A DNA stretch of 64,000 bases. It comes from Chlorocebus sabaeus. Lineage: Eukaryota; Chordata; Mammalia; Primates; Cercopithecidae. The DNA lies in the NCBI RefSeq assembly GCF_047675955.1, contig NC_132910.1, positions 95,630,923 to 95,694,922 on the forward strand, in the 5' to 3' direction. Positions 46,583 to 59,149 of this stretch are shown here, one piece after another. A program made the position numbers and the translations under genes. The notes beneath the pieces are model-generated. The model saw nothing but the letters and a program-made list of their open reading frames with translations. It had not been told where the DNA came from and did not search any database. Each line of letters opens with the position of its first letter. The stretch's first letter is position 1.

Positions 46583-46775
46583 AAAGCTACCTCTGTCCTA
46601 TTCCAGGCTTCTATAGGTCCAATGGTCATTTTCTGAGTCATCAAGTCTCTTCCATTGTTTATGTCTATAGTTGCGGCAGTACCACATTGTCAAAATTTTT
46701 ATATTGATAATCTGGTAGGGTAAGTTTCACAACACTCACGTTAAAAAATTGTTTTGGCTATTCTAGCAGGCAAAA
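46583..46775 (-). mobile_element. Ancient L1 ORF2, antisense, right part
   Basis: 'gcggcagtaccacattgtc', 'gataatctggtagggtaag' and 'ttgttttggctattct' continue the element at 45291-45998 after the nested L1. Confidence 0.7.
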
Positions 46776-47210
46776 AGCTATAGTTGTAGACCAGAAGAAA
46801 TAAGGCTACCCAATACAGACAAATTAGGGGGTGCCATATAACTAGTGAACAAAAAATACTGTATTCTAGAGTATCAATATGTTTTCTCTTGACTAAATCT
46901 ATTACTTCAAGTTTTTTGCCTTCAGCTTCAATAACCTATTCACTCTGTTTAGTAAGTAGTTAATTACACTAATCTACAAATCATGGAATTTCTTTTTTAA
47001 ACTCATGTTTTAATGACCATATCATTCAGTCTTAAAGAATAAATTGTATTAGAAAATATTTTTAATCTATTTGTCTCTATGAGTCTGCTAATTTCCCTCG
47101 GTACTAAAAAATAAGAGGTAATGGATATACTTGTGCATATCCAACTCATTTTGCTATTTGCTTTAGTTCCCTAATAACCTATTTTAAGAGTAAGTCTGTT
47201 TTTCTCTTAA
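46776..47210. other. No gene or confident repeat recognised
   Basis: AT-rich. No open frame of interest. Confidence 0.45.
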
Positions 47211-47214
47211 ATTC

Positions 47215-47405
47215 AAAGCATTTCATAAGAACTGAGGCATTTAATTCTCACAACAGCCATATGAAGCAGTTACTATTAAATCATGCCCATGATACAGAAG
47301 AGGAAAATAAGACACAGAGATCCTAAGTAACAGGGACAGGTGTCCTCTTGCTAGTAAATGACAGAACCAAGGCTTGAACCCAGGCAACGTGGCTTCATCA
47401 CTCTC
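47215..47405 (+). mobile_element. MIR
   Basis: 'atttaattctcacaacagccatatgaagcag', 'tactattaaatcatgcccatgatacagaagagg', 'tagtaaatgacagaaccaaggcttgaacccaggcaacgtggc' in sense. Confidence 0.85.
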
Positions 47406-47885
47406 CCGTTTAATTTAACCTCTGCAGCTCTCCTGCCTCTCAATAAACTGAAAATCACAGAAATTTATAGTTACAACCTATGACAAATACTTTTGAAGGA
47501 GGACAAAGATCTATAAGAACATGTCACAAGAAAATATGACCTACTACTTACTTACTTCTTCCTATACCTACATTCTCTCACTCTCTCACCTTATCAATTA
47601 TCAAAGTATTTTTCTAATAGAGTTCTTTTTAAGGAATTTTGGTAAATAATATTTTCTTTATATTAGTATGTAAATATTTCAAAATCATCTAGTTATAAAT
47701 ATCAGCTACCAATATCAACATTATAGTTGATATTAGTATTATCATTATTAATTGATAATGATATTATTATCATTCATTGCTGTAGAATATTGTTTCTTAG
47801 TATGTCAAAAAACATTACTTTAACCCTATATTTAGATTTTCCTTAAAGCAGAATCATCCACTTGTCAGAGTGTCTCTAATCCAAA
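47406..47885. other. No gene or confident repeat recognised
   Basis: AT-rich, with an ATTATTATC-like low-complexity patch near 47738-47775. Confidence 0.45.
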
Positions 47886-47889
47886 CCAG

Positions 47890-48330
47890 AGGATGACTGT
47901 ACTAATTAGCTTTATTGTAGAAACAATGAACCTCAAATGATAATGGCTTCCTAAAAAAGGGAATTTTTTTAAATTGACATTTCACGTGGGCTCTAGGTCA
48001 GCTGCAGATGTGTTTTTGGCAGTGAGTAGGCTGTAGCTCTTCTTTATATGTCTTGACATTCTAGAACACAGGCTGAAGATGCAGCCTCCATGTGGGACAT
48101 GCCATTCTCACAGCAGATGGAAAGGAGAGCTAGAGTCAAGCACACAACGGCTTTTCAACCTTCTGCTCAAACATGGTGTCTATCATGTCCACCCACTACT
48201 GGCCAAAGAAGTCCCTGCTGGTCAAAGAGGCTCAATGTCAGTGAGACAAAGGAGAGAGACTAAATACACAGATGGACAGTGGCTGGACCTAGGCAATAGA
48301 ACTCTGACTCACAACCTCTGCAGCAACTAG
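47890..48330 (+). mobile_element. Old mammalian LTR (ERVL/MaLR-type)
   Basis: 'tgtagaaacaatgaacctcaaatgataatggcttcc', 'gaacacaggctgaagatgcagcctccatgtgggacatgccattctcaca', 'ccacccactactggccaaag'. Same family and orientation as five others in the window. Confidence 0.5.
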
Positions 48331-48529
48331 CCTAGGAAGCCAAACCACAACCTCTGTGGCAATCAGCCCAGAACAGTCAGGACTTCATCAGTGACTCCTG
48401 GGTTCCCTCCTTTTTGCCCCTGCTTCCAACTTAGGCTCAACCAGAGAAAGTAAAACATGCTCTCCTAACCAATCACATAACATGCCACACTTCAAGTTAG
48501 CCTGCCTACAGTGTTACCAGACCAGGCCT

Positions 48530-49140
48530 CGTTTGCCCGTGATGCAGTATGCCAATCACTGAGATGATGAATTTTGCAGCAGAGAAAGGGTTTATTCATG
48601 AGTCAGCCAAAGCAAAAAGATAGGAAAATCTGTCTCAAATACATCCTTTCCCCCACTAAAGATGAGATTTTAGGGGTATTTATGGCATAGAGGGGCAAGG
48701 TGGTTCAAGGCATAGGGAAAGGTGACTGGAGATCAGGAATTGTGGGGCAATCAGTGAACTGCACAAGTGTAGTCAAGCTTCATAGCTCTTCATAGGATGC
48801 ATAGTAACAAAATGGCATCAGCAGCATGATCTGAGGGTGGAGTTTTTGGCCCTCTGACATCAAAAGATCAGCCACTGGATCCTCATGCAGACCCAGTTGA
48901 AGTGTTGGTGGTCTTGGCCTGCTGGAATTGGACAAGAGCTGACTCTAAGTTCCTGAAAAATAACTTAGGCAAACCATGGTGGCCTATATATTACAGAAGT
49001 TATTTCTAAGGAAGGTAGTGGGAATTTAGATATATATAGTTTAGCTGTGTGACTTTTAGCTATATGGCTTTTAAAACCAACTAAAAGCAAGTGACTAAAA
49101 ACAAGTGAGGCAATTTAAGTTTGGTGTGCCTAGTCGTTAG
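48530..49140 (-). mobile_element. Possible LTR, antisense
   Basis: 'agcagagaaagggtttattcatgagtcagcc' looks like an LTR polyadenylation region in antisense. The rest is not assigned. Confidence 0.3.
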
Positions 49141-49365
49141 CCCTTGGTTTGGCAGCTTTCCCATGCCAATATCCTCCAATCAGAACACACCTGAAGTCTT
49201 CCCTATAGTTTTCACTATAAACTTTCCTATTTTGTCTGCCTGCCTTTGAATTTCCTGTAAGTGCAAGTGATAGTGGCTGACTCCCTTGCTATATAGCGAA
49301 TTCTGAATAAATAGCTTCTGTTTGTTTCATTTGGGTGGTCCTTGCTTATTTCCACAAAATATACC
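49141..49365 (+). mobile_element. Possible LTR end
   Basis: 'tctgaataaatagcttctgtttg' and a 'ggtggtccttgcttatttccac' ending look like an ERV LTR R/U5 region. Family unknown. Confidence 0.3.
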
Positions 49366-50056
49366 CCACCTATGGTAGCAGGGTGAGGTGGGGAGGGTTA
49401 TAGCAAATTACAGTAACCTGGGTGAGAATTCCCTGGGTGAGAATGAGTAATCTTCTTTGAAGGAAGAGGAGAATAAATAGAAAAGGACGATAATACAATC
49501 AGCTATTGTTCACCCTTGGGATCATGAAGTTGCTTTCCTCCTCTTCACATGCGAAATTCTATCCAGCTGTGAGAGTATGCTTGAAGACCAGCATTTCTTG
49601 ATAGTCTCTATTTCAGGTCTGGATATCTCTACTCTTTCTTCAGAAACATCTGGACTAAAACACAAGTTATATACCCAAGACATAATAGTGGCTCAGGAAC
49701 AAGACAATAGTAACAAACACTTTTTAGAAAGGAGAGTTGAAGATGCACAGCAATCAGTCATCTAAAATCTTCCTGGGCAAATGTTACAAAGGCTTCTTCT
49801 TCTGTGTGGAGAAAATGCTCTTCTATTGGACTCCAGTTCTTCTTGGAAGTAGTTCTACAGTCCATTTTTCTCTTGGCTCTACCCTCTGGGAGGTCTTTCT
49901 TTTTTCGTTATCCTTTTTGGCTACATCTAAAGAGGTCACTATAGAATATGCTCTCCTTTGTACCTGAACATCTTACTTGTCTGCTTCCTGCCTATTGAAA
50001 ATTGGGGACCCGACAGTTTGCTTTTGTATTGAACAGCCTGACGCGCACACTCTCTC
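49366..50056. other. No gene recognised
   Basis: Two short overlapping chance frames at 49577-49967 have no recognisable domain. It may be part of an old ERV-derived stretch, because similar-looking text resumes after the LTR at 50180-50543. Confidence 0.35.
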
Positions 50057-50135
50057 TCTCTTTCATAGGCACACCACGTGCATGTGCGCGCACACACACA
50101 CACACATACACACACATATGCACATGTGCACACAC
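50057..50135. repeat. Compound microsatellite (CT)n ... (GC/AC)n
   Basis: TCTCTCTCTC at about 50050-50061, then a GTGCGCG/CACACACA run at about 50085-50135 with TA and TG interruptions. Confidence 0.85.
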
Positions 50136-50174
50136 CACTATTGGCTTTATATCTATTTGATTCCAGTTAGATCC

Positions 50175-50548
50175 ATGTATGCTATGGTTTGAATGTGTCC
50201 CCCAGTGTTCAGGTGTTGGAAACTTAATCCCTAATGGAACAGTGTTGAGAAGTGGGGCCTTTAAGATATGCTTACATAGTGAGGGCTCCTCCCTCATTAA
50301 TGGATTAATGTGCATTAGTTACCTTGGGTATAGGTTCCTACCAAAAGTTCAACTGCTTTCCAGTCTCTTTTGTGCTTTTTTGTCCTTCAATCTTTCACCA
50401 TGGGATGTCAGAGCAGGAAGGCCCTCACCAGATGTAGCCCCTTGATGCTGGACTTCCCAGCCTCCAGAACCCAATAAACTTCTATTGTTGATAAATTAGC
50501 TGGTCAGGGATTCTGCTATAGCAACACAAAATGGACTAAGACAATGTG
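50175..50548 (+). mobile_element. Solo MLT1/MST-type MaLR LTR
   Basis: LTR 50180-50543 starts 'tgctatggtttgaatgtgtcccc' and ends 'atggactaagaca'. It has 'aagtggggcctttaag', 'aggccctcaccagatg' and 'ggacttcccagcctccagaac'. ATGTA (50175-50179) and ATGTG (50544-50548) are likely 5-bp target copies with one change. Confidence 0.88.
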
Positions 50549-51195
50549 CCGAAAGCCATAGTACAATTTTTGTCAAGATCCTCTCTCTAACAAGCTTATC
50601 AGTGTTTTATAGAATAGACATGCCCTCATCATCTCCTTTCCCTGAGCCATCTGTCCAGATGAAAGGATTTATTTTGAAGGGAGTGTCATCCTTTTAGAGA
50701 TTTTAACTAATGATGTAGTAGCCACATCCCTCAATTGATTCTTGTTTGAACATTGAGTTTTAGTTGGCCCCTATTGCTCAGAGGATGTCTAAATTTTATC
50801 TTCTACTGTTAGATAAGAAAAATAGTTGCATGTTTCCAACCCTGGAAGTCTCAACATTTCCAAATTTTCCTTTTCTTTTCCTTATCCTTGGTCAGTTCTT
50901 TTCTGAGCTCATCTCTTCTTTATAGTTTCTTGTCAAATGCATCTAACAACAACTATGGTACTCTGATGACATTCTGTTTTACTACATCTTAACCCAAATC
51001 ACAAGTATATTAATATACTATCTGCCTTCAAATTTTCGTGGACAGCAGTTATAACAAATGTTCACTACTCCACATCACAGACTGGCATTTTTGTCTATCT
51101 TTAAAGTTTCCTTATTACACATTGGCCAGGTGCTAATGCTACACCTTTTAGGGGTTTTGCTATGCAGCATTCCACTCCTGGTGCCATTTTTTTCA
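50549..51195. other. Unassigned, possibly ERV-derived
   Basis: 'ttcttttctgagctcatctcttc', 'catctaacaacaactatggtactctgatgac' resembles text I associate with ERV internal regions in antisense, but I cannot place it in a family. Confidence 0.25.
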
Positions 51196-51199
51196 TATT

Positions 51200-51510
51200 A
51201 GGCAACTTTGCTGTAATAACAAATGATCCCCCAGTTTCTTGGGCTTATGAAATAAAGATTCATTGAGTATATGTGTTACATGTAGGCTGCAGATAGGCTG
51301 TGACTCTACTCCACACAGCTTCTCATTTTCAGACCCAGGCTGGAGAAGCAGCCCCTGCTTGAAACATGTCTTTCTCATGGTAGATGGAAAACAGTGTCAT
51401 AGCCAAACATTTAATGGCATTTATTACAACTGCTCAAATATGATTGGTCAAACAACGTCACATGGTCAAGCCTAATACCAAATGGGACAAGAAAGAATAT
51501 TTCTCCATAG
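51200..51510 (+). mobile_element. Old mammalian LTR (ERVL/MaLR-type)
   Basis: 'tttgctgtaataacaaatgatcccccag', 'cagacccaggctggagaagcagcccctgcttgaaacatgtctttctcatgg', 'tgattggtcaaacaacgtcacatggtcaagcc'. Same family and orientation as five others. Confidence 0.55.
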
Positions 51511-52350
51511 GAAGGAATTGCAATGGGTTAAAATGTACAATCTTGTCACAATGAAAGGGGAATAAAATAGAGAAATAATCAAGTTGACCATTATGATAAA
51601 TAATAGAATTACTTGGAGAATATATGTTTCTCTCTTAATATGGACAAAGCAAGAGAATTAAAAAAATGAGTTTAAAATCCTTACTAAAACTTTTTGTTGT
51701 TGTTTGTTCATTCATTTACAATCATAGCTCCTAATGATTTTAATTCCTATTAGTAAGAAACTAGTTTTGTTATCTCCTGGGAACAGTGATGATCCCCATC
51801 TCTAGTTGGGTGCAGTTATTGGTTATACTGCCTTATGTTTGTTCCTGCTAAACTTTGATAAGAAGGAGGAAAAAAATACTATATGTGTGATTTGCTTTCA
51901 CTCTTGGTTGCTTTGTTTTCACTCTCTCACTTTAGTCATACCTGAATTTGTAATATCACATGTATAATAAAAGAAAAATTGTTCCTCATCAACTCTACTC
52001 ACTGCCTGTTCCTAAGAACACCAATACAAGAAACACTGGGTGGCAATGGAAGGGTAGGACTATAAATTCCACCCTTCAGGGATATAAAACTATTGCTCCC
52101 TCTGGAAGCTTAACTTTCACCAACAGACTAGGCCAATTTTGAGAATAGCATGAAGATAGTAAGGCCACATCTATTTCAATAATAAAAGTACTCAAAGTAT
52201 AAGAGTAATCTGCCCTATATATTAGTAAGTAAATGGCCAATTTCCCTCTGTGCCAGCCTTTTACTCTGGTCCAGTGTTGGGAGCAGAGACTCAATCTTAC
52301 ATCTTGAACAGGGCTTTTGCTAGCTTGTAAGAGCCTTTGTTCCAAACAGA
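51511..52350. other. No gene or confident repeat recognised
   Basis: AT-rich sequence with short chance frames. Confidence 0.45.
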
Positions 52351-52365
52351 AAAAAAAGGTGTCCT

Positions 52366-52703
52366 GGCTGGGTGCCATGGCTCACGTCTATAATCCCAGC
52401 ACTTTGGGAGGCCAAAGTGGGCAGATCACTCGAGGCCAGGAGCTCGAGACCAGCCTGGCCCAACATGGTGAAACCCCATCTGTACTAAAAATACAAAAAG
52501 TTAGCCTGGCATGGTGGCAGGTGCCTGTAATCCCAGCTACTCGGGAGGCCGAGGCAGAGGAATTGCTAGAACCCGGGAGGCGGAGGTTGCAGTGAGCCAA
52601 GATCACACCACTGTACTCCAGCCTGGGTGACAGAGAGGAACTCTTGTCTCCAAAAAACAAAAGAAAAGAAAAGAAAAGAAGAAAAAAGAAAAGAAAAGAA
52701 AAA
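52366..52703 (+). mobile_element. AluS with (AAAAG)n tail
   Basis: Full-length dimer from 'ggctgggtgccatggctcacg' to 'gcctgggtgacagagagg'. The tail has evolved into an AAAAG/GAAAA microsatellite at about 52662-52702. GGTGTC flanks both ends. Confidence 0.92.
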
Positions 52704-55205
52704 TGGTGTCTCTTCTAGGTAGATGAATTAGAAAAAGCACCCTCACCACCATGCATAAATTGTTTTTAATAAAACCCCCCAACTTTTGTGAATTAGAAGA
52801 TGCCCCCCATAGACCCACCGAGCTAGAGTACATGGCTTAAATAAAGAAAGCAGCTTTATGGAAAGAAAAAATGCAACCTCCACTTCCAGCAAATACAGCC
52901 CTTAGCCAGGGTTTTGGTTTGGTAAATGCTGTGTGGCTTCAATTGCAGTCCCCACTCACCCCTTGGACCAGGTGCCTTTGTTCAGTGCACAAAAGCACAA
53001 TTATGGGTGACAGCCTTGCATTTGACATTAAGCATGGGATGCAAAAAATTCTCATGTAAAACTTGTCCAAATGTATATTTTCCCCCAATAAATTTCATTC
53101 TCAGCTTCTGCGGACCGGTGTTGAGTGGTTTAATTAAACTCCACACTGACGTGAGCCAGTCACTTGTGTCCATTCTCTATTGAAAAAGGAGCCTTAGGGA
53201 ACTTAGTGGTCTGTGTACAATAAGACCTTTCTCTTCCATGTAGGCAATATGTCATGTTTAGTGCCCTCCAATGGAGATTTTTATATACTTGCTTAATGCA
53301 AAAACAAGCTGCTGGGCTCCAGCTTGAGGGTGTTCTCTTTCTCTCTTTCACTATCATTTTGCATTTTATTCTCCTTTCTGGTTCAATCCTCCACATTCAG
53401 ATCCTTACCTTTTCCTGCCAATTGCCAGTAACAGTATACTTAAAAATGTTTGCAGGATTTTCTCCAGACACCTGCTGTCAACTACCACATGTAGGAGACT
53501 TATATAGTAAATGGCTCTCATTAGAAAGATTTGCCATATGCTATCATAAAGAAGCCATTCTTCAACTCTTGTGCTTCACACAACATTATGCTTAGCAATT
53601 GCAAATTTCACAGCATTCACAAATAGAGTTTTAACAACAACAAAAAAAATGGTCAACAAACTAACATTATTTACTTTTGGGAAAAGCCAATGTCAAAGCA
53701 TTGCAGCAGCCTGAGCTATAATGTGGGCTTCAATTTTTCACATTTGTACAATATCCATTCTGGCAATGTGTGTGTGTGTGTTCAAAGTGAGAAAAGAGTG
53801 GCTGGTGACTTGGTTTTTTTTTTCATATACCTACTCACAGTAGAAGCAGTCATGAATAACATACGACCACTCATCAGAAGCCATATGAAGTTCATAAAGT
53901 AGAAGATGAAAATAAATACACCAGTGTTTTTTTTAAAAAAAACTTGCTCAGCTCTAATATTTGTCAGTGTCATTTGAAAGTTGATATTAAGTAATAATTT
54001 TTTAAAAAATTGAAAAAGAAATGTATTCACCTAACAGGAGAATCAATGTGGCTGGCCATTACAATGTAACCAAACTGAATTTATAAAGCTTTAATAAGAT
54101 GGTTTATAAATTTTCATTGCATTATGATCCTCCTAAGGATTCTAACATCAGCTAATCCAGTAATGAATGTACTCTAGGTCTTGTCCTTTTCAACCTTAAT
54201 TGGTGGGAAGATAAAAGAAAGATGTTTTCAACTGCAGCTAACAGAGATCTCAAATCAAGCTAATCAGAATAATTTTTAAAAATAAATTATTTCACATAAG
54301 AGGTCTAGAAGTAGGGAGGGCTATAGGATTGGTTAGATCAGCAGCTAATGATAATATCAGTTCTATCTTTCCTTCCACTATTGTTGGCTTTATTCTCAGG
54401 CTGGTTACAAGATGACTTTGGGAGTCCTCGAGCTCAGGTCCTACTAAACTACAGACGATGAACTTTCTCTTCTGTGGTTCTCTTTTAGAAGCAAGAAAAT
54501 GTGTTCTAGAAGCTCTCCCAGAAGCTTCCACATCTCTTTACTAAACCACCAGCAGCAAAAAAAAAGACAGGGGGGTGAATTATCCTGTAATAAAGTAGAC
54601 TCCCTGTTGGAGCTGGGCAGGTGCTAGTTATCCTTAGGCAGATGGCTGCATGCTGTTAGAGGTATACTTTCACAAAACTGGGTTTCTGACTGATAAAAAC
54701 AAAGAGAAAGTGAATGTTGAATGAGGACCAATATGATCCTCTCAGACAGCTAAATCTGCAAGTAGTTTAATAACTGTTAGTAAGTTTCTCTAAAATTACT
54801 ACTGAAATCCTGATTATAAAAACAAAAGATTCTTCCTTCTTCAAGAGATTAACCACTTTCTTCATTAGGTCTATTATTTAAAAAAAATAAAAAATAAAAA
54901 ATAAAAAATCTATACATTCTTTGGAATGCACTTACTGAATCCATTCAATCTCAAAACTAAGACATAAGATATTTCTCATTAACTATTTTTAAAGTAGATT
55001 TTTGGCTTCTTTTGATTGCTAATACTCACTACAGAGAAAGATAAGTGGATTCATGGTCAATATGAAGACTTACTAACAGCCTAAAACATGTAGATCTTCT
55101 CAAAAGATAAGGGAAACATTTTCAGCTTACTGTCATCTATTATTTTTTTCTGATGTTATAGCTACTGATTCACCTTTTCGGATTCCATATAAGTATTCTA
55201 CATGT
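52704..55205. other. No gene recognised
   Basis: Several chance frames up to 113 codons without recognisable domains. A (TG)n run lies at about 53767-53781 and an (A/T)n AAAAAT repeat at about 54880-54910. No clear interspersed repeat. Confidence 0.45.
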
Positions 55206-55207
55206 TT

Positions 55208-55378
55208 TTTACGTGGTCTAACACCTTATAGTCCTTGGACCAGCAGCATCAGTGTCATCTGGGAGCTTGTTAGAAATACAAAAATCTCAGGCCCATACCA
55301 AACCTACAAAATCTGCATTTTAACAAGATTCCCAGGAGATTCATTTGCACGTTAAAGTTTGAGCAGCACTACTGTAAG
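55208..55378. mobile_element. MER5/MER20-type non-autonomous hAT element
   Basis: 'ccttggaccagcagcatcagtgtcatctgggagcttgttagaaatac', 'aaaatctgcattttaacaagattcccagg', 'cacgttaaagtttgagcagcact'. Reverse orientation relative to the copy at 43980-44172. Confidence 0.7.
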
Positions 55379-56635
55379 ATATATGCAGTCACTACCTTGT
55401 CTCCTGGTGCTGGAGAGATATATGTACAATATGAAATCTAGAAATGACCTACAGTGCATAACTCATGTTACTTTAGCTTGGAACTTGAAGAATTAAGTGA
55501 ATATTATGGACTCAGAGAACAAAATTTCTGCTCATCTTTCATCACTGTTCCATTAATGCAATTATCAGGATTTTACTTAAACTCACTGACTTAGACATAA
55601 GGGATACCAGATCAGAAAAATGTCTGATTCCTTCTTCTGATCTTGTTAAAGCAGTCTGGATATTTGCATATGGGTTTGGGGGTACACAGTGGGAAAACTC
55701 AAGATCAGAATTTGCCTGGAGACATTTAGATAAATGCTTGTATTATTTCTACCAAGTATGGACTCAGGGCGATATGGAGGTCAAAACATGGCTGTGCTCT
55801 GTAAATATCCATGTGAATTTTTTAAAGTGATAATAAGGCTGAAGTTACAGACTGAAATTTGTTCCTACAGTTTGATCATTTGGACAAGTACAGTATGTTC
55901 AGAGGCTTATCTACCCCACATTTAGCATACTCCCCTTCTTGGCATTTCTCTCATTTCCTCGAAAAGCCTTTTCTAGAGAAATTTCAGATCGGCAGCCAAA
56001 GAAAATTCAGCTCAATTTGCCCTGCTCCCCATGGAGCTCCCAATGACTGAAGGCTTTCATTCCCTTCTCTCCCACATTAATTCTGGATGTGCATTAGTCA
56101 CCATCTGTGTTTCTCCAGGCTTCATGATGAAAAAGTGGTGAATTTGCTGGGCCAGTCTACACTAAGTTAGTAGGCTGCTGCTTCATCTTCATAGGCAGTT
56201 GTTTCGCTTTATTTTATTTGTTCTTGAAGTTTTTTGTTTTACTGCGTACTATTAAAGTGAAATACAAAGATTTATAAAGTTATGGTAAAATCTACAAATG
56301 TATGATCTACAAATATGTAGTTCCCAACACCTTAGTTCCCCATTTGCTATGTAACAGCTCTTTGTCATTTGTCCTCCCACACCCATGGCTTTGCAGCATT
56401 TCCTCAATTTTCTCCTACATTCAGCTCTGTCCTCACTGCTCTTCCTTGAACCAATAACCTTGCCTCTTGCTTTATTGAGAGATATGTGGCTTGCAGGTGA
56501 AAAGTCTTTGCTCTGACCTTCCAATTCCAATTTCTACACACACCTATTTTATCCTCATTTCCCCATTCTTGAGGGGGAAGATCCCTTATCCAGTTCTAGA
56601 CACATCCCTTTACCTTCACTCTTGATCCCATCCAT
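55379..56635. other. No gene or confident repeat recognised
   Basis: Chance frames at 55734-56050 and 56252-56530 have no homology I recognise. Confidence 0.45.
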
Positions 56636-56639
56636 ACTG

Positions 56640-57112
56640 TGTTGAAGGGCAGTCCCTAAAAAGATGGATTCACATTCTAATCCCTGGAACCTGAGAATGT
56701 TACTTTATTTGGAAAAAGGGTCTCTGCAAATATGATTAAGTTAAGGATCTTAAAATAAGATCATCCTGGATTATTCAACTCGGCCCTAAGATCAATAACA
56801 AGTGTCCTTATAGAGAAAGGCAAAGGGAAAACAGAATAGAATAGGACAAAAACACATAAAAAAAAAGGTGATATGAAGATGAAGGCAAAGATTGAGGTGC
56901 TCACACCACAAGTCAAGGAGTACCAGCAACCACCAGAAGTTACAAGAGGCAAGGAAGGGGTCTTGCCATCAGCCAGGCTCCAGAGGGAACATGGCCCTGC
57001 TGACACCTTGATTTCAGACTTCTGGCCTCCAGACTGTGAAAGAATAAATTGTTGCTGTTTTAAGGCAAAAAGTTTTTGATAATTTGTTATGACAACCATA
57101 GGAAACTAATAA
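56640..57112 (+). mobile_element. Old LTR (MLT/ERVL-type)
   Basis: 'agatggattcacattctaatccctggaacctgagaatg', 'tctctgcaaatatgattaagttaaggatcttaaaataagatcatcctgg', 'ggccctgctgacaccttgatttcag', 'caaccataggaaactaata'. The antisense relative is at 22915-23376. Confidence 0.65.
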
Positions 57113-57329
57113 ACCTTCCTTAGCGAGGAAGATCTTGCTCTATCAATTCTTTCTTACAGTTCTTTCTCCTACATTTTCAGTTTCTCTACTGCTTCTTTTC
57201 CCTCAGCAATATATTCTTGCAATTTTCTTCCATCATAAAATGTGTTGTTGTTTTTTAACCCAGTAACACTTTCTCTTTCCTTTACAGGTAAGCATTTTTA
57301 AAAAAGATCCTGCATGCTTAGCTCCCTGT

Positions 57330-57890
57330 TCATTAGCTTCCTACCACATTCCAAACTGCTGCAATCGAACTTCTCTGCATACTACTCCACTGAAATGCTC
57401 TGGCAAAGGTCACCTATGTTCTCAAAGTGCTAAAGCCAATGGAAGGTCTTCAACTTTCATCTTTTTTGACCTCATGGTTGCATTTGACAATACTGCCAAC
57501 TCCCTTGAAAGATTTCCTTCTCTTGAATTGTAAGGTGTCACTCTCTCCTAATTCTCTCACCCCTTTAACCATTCCTTCTTAAACTCCTTCTGTTGCTCCT
57601 ATTTTTCTAGTCATGAAAATATTCCTAATACTCAAGCTTCTTTCTATTCATGTCTTTTTTCTCTTTCATTTATATGCTTTCTGTGTAACTTCCTCTTGTC
57701 CTATGGCTTTATGCCACCTGTAGAGATGAAAATCTAATAGATTTCTTGATAAAAGCACTTCTCTGGAGCAGTATGTACATATAGCCAACTGCTGAATGTA
57801 TCTACCTTAACACCCCATTAACACCTCAAATTTAATATTCCAAAATTAAACTCTAATTTCACCATCAAAATTGGCAAATATGGGAGCTAT
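57330..57890 (+). mobile_element. L2-clade LINE fragment, left part
   Basis: Pyrimidine-rich sense L2 ORF2 text: 'gtgtcactctctcctaattctctcacccc', 'cttaaactccttctgttgctcc', 'cattaacacctcaaatttaatattccaaaattaaactc'. The next L2 segment appears at 59150. Confidence 0.55.
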
Positions 57891-57985
57891 TGTTGGGAGG
57901 CAATTCTCCATAGCATTTCTACCTACGTATCTCAGATTATCTTCCAAGGATGTTAGTATAGCAAACAACCTTGGAACATAGAGGG

Positions 57986-58356
57986 TGCAATGAAGTGAAT
58001 GTTTGTGTCCCCCTGAAAATTTATATGTTGAAATCCTAACCCCCAATGTGATGATATTAGAAGATGGGGCTTTGGGGAGATAATTAGGTCATGAAGGTGA
58101 AACCATCACAAATGGGATTGGCACTTATACAAAAAAGATCCCAGGAGCTCTCTGTTCCCCTTTCTGACATGTAAAAAACACAACGAGAAGTCAGCAGTCT
58201 GCAATTTGGAAAAGGGCTTTTGTCAGACAGAACCTGACCATAATGGCACCTGATCTGAGACTTACAGCCTCCAGAAATCTAAGAAATAAGTTTCTATTGT
58301 TTATAAGCCACCTAATCTATGGAATTTTGTTATAGCAGCCTGAACGGACTAAGACA
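57986..58356 (+). mobile_element. MLT1-type MaLR LTR
   Basis: 'gtgaatgtttgtgtccccctg', 'gttgaaatcctaacccccaatgtgatgatattag', 'aattaggtcatgaagg', 'tacagcctccagaaatctaag' and an 'cggactaagaca' end. Confidence 0.88.
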
Positions 58357-59145
58357 GGTAGTGTCTTCCTCTGAGTCACAGGGCAAATATGTTTCCTGAT
58401 TAGGATAACAAAGATAATTTTTTCCTTCATGAGCAAAGCTTGGGCAGCTTTGCTAACAGACCCTTTAAAAGATTGGGGGTTCCTTTGTGCATGATTCCTC
58501 AGCTCTGAGACCACTGCAGGTCAGCATTCACCTGGGTCTGCTCCACATTGTCCATGAGACTTGGGGAATAAGGGGAACCAGTACAAACATGAATCTCGTA
58601 CTGCCTGCTGTCCCAAGAGTAAGCAACTGTCTAAATCTGTTTTGGCTCACTGTTTCCTTATCAGCTGAATTTATGGAAGTGTGACCAGCCAGCCTAGCAG
58701 CTGCAGTAGTCGCTGTTGCTTAGAGACTGCTGGTCTACTTGACAGCTATATGTCTACACAAGGAAGGAAAGGGGAAAATGGCCACGATAGTGCATAAAAA
58801 ATTCGACATTGGGTTAGTAGAGGCTGGAGATGGAAATGTTTGGGCCAAGTGGAAGACTAAGGACTTCAACTGGTGGGTTGTCAAAAGCAGAGGTAGAAAA
58901 CCCTAGATACCTCTTTAGGTACTTCAATCTGAAGAAGTCACCAGTTGTGTATCTCAAAATGCAGAGCAGAAATCCATCTGCCACATGTGCACTTCAAAGG
59001 TCTGACTCACATATATTGGACACTGGCTTCCTGCTGCCCACAATGGAGAAACTCACTAGCTAACAAGTTATGCCACTTGTATTGGGCATAAGAAAACACT
59101 CAGGATTAATCAACAAATAAACAAAAATGATATTCCTTTAGTGTT
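58357..59145. other. No gene or confident repeat recognised
   Basis: Lies between the MLT1 LTR and the second L2 piece. Short chance frames only. Confidence 0.45.
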
Positions 59146-59149
59146 CTGC

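Noticed and set aside
52926..53595. Overlapping 85- and 113-codon frames
   Set aside because: No domain, no codon bias, no splice or promoter context. Likely chance.
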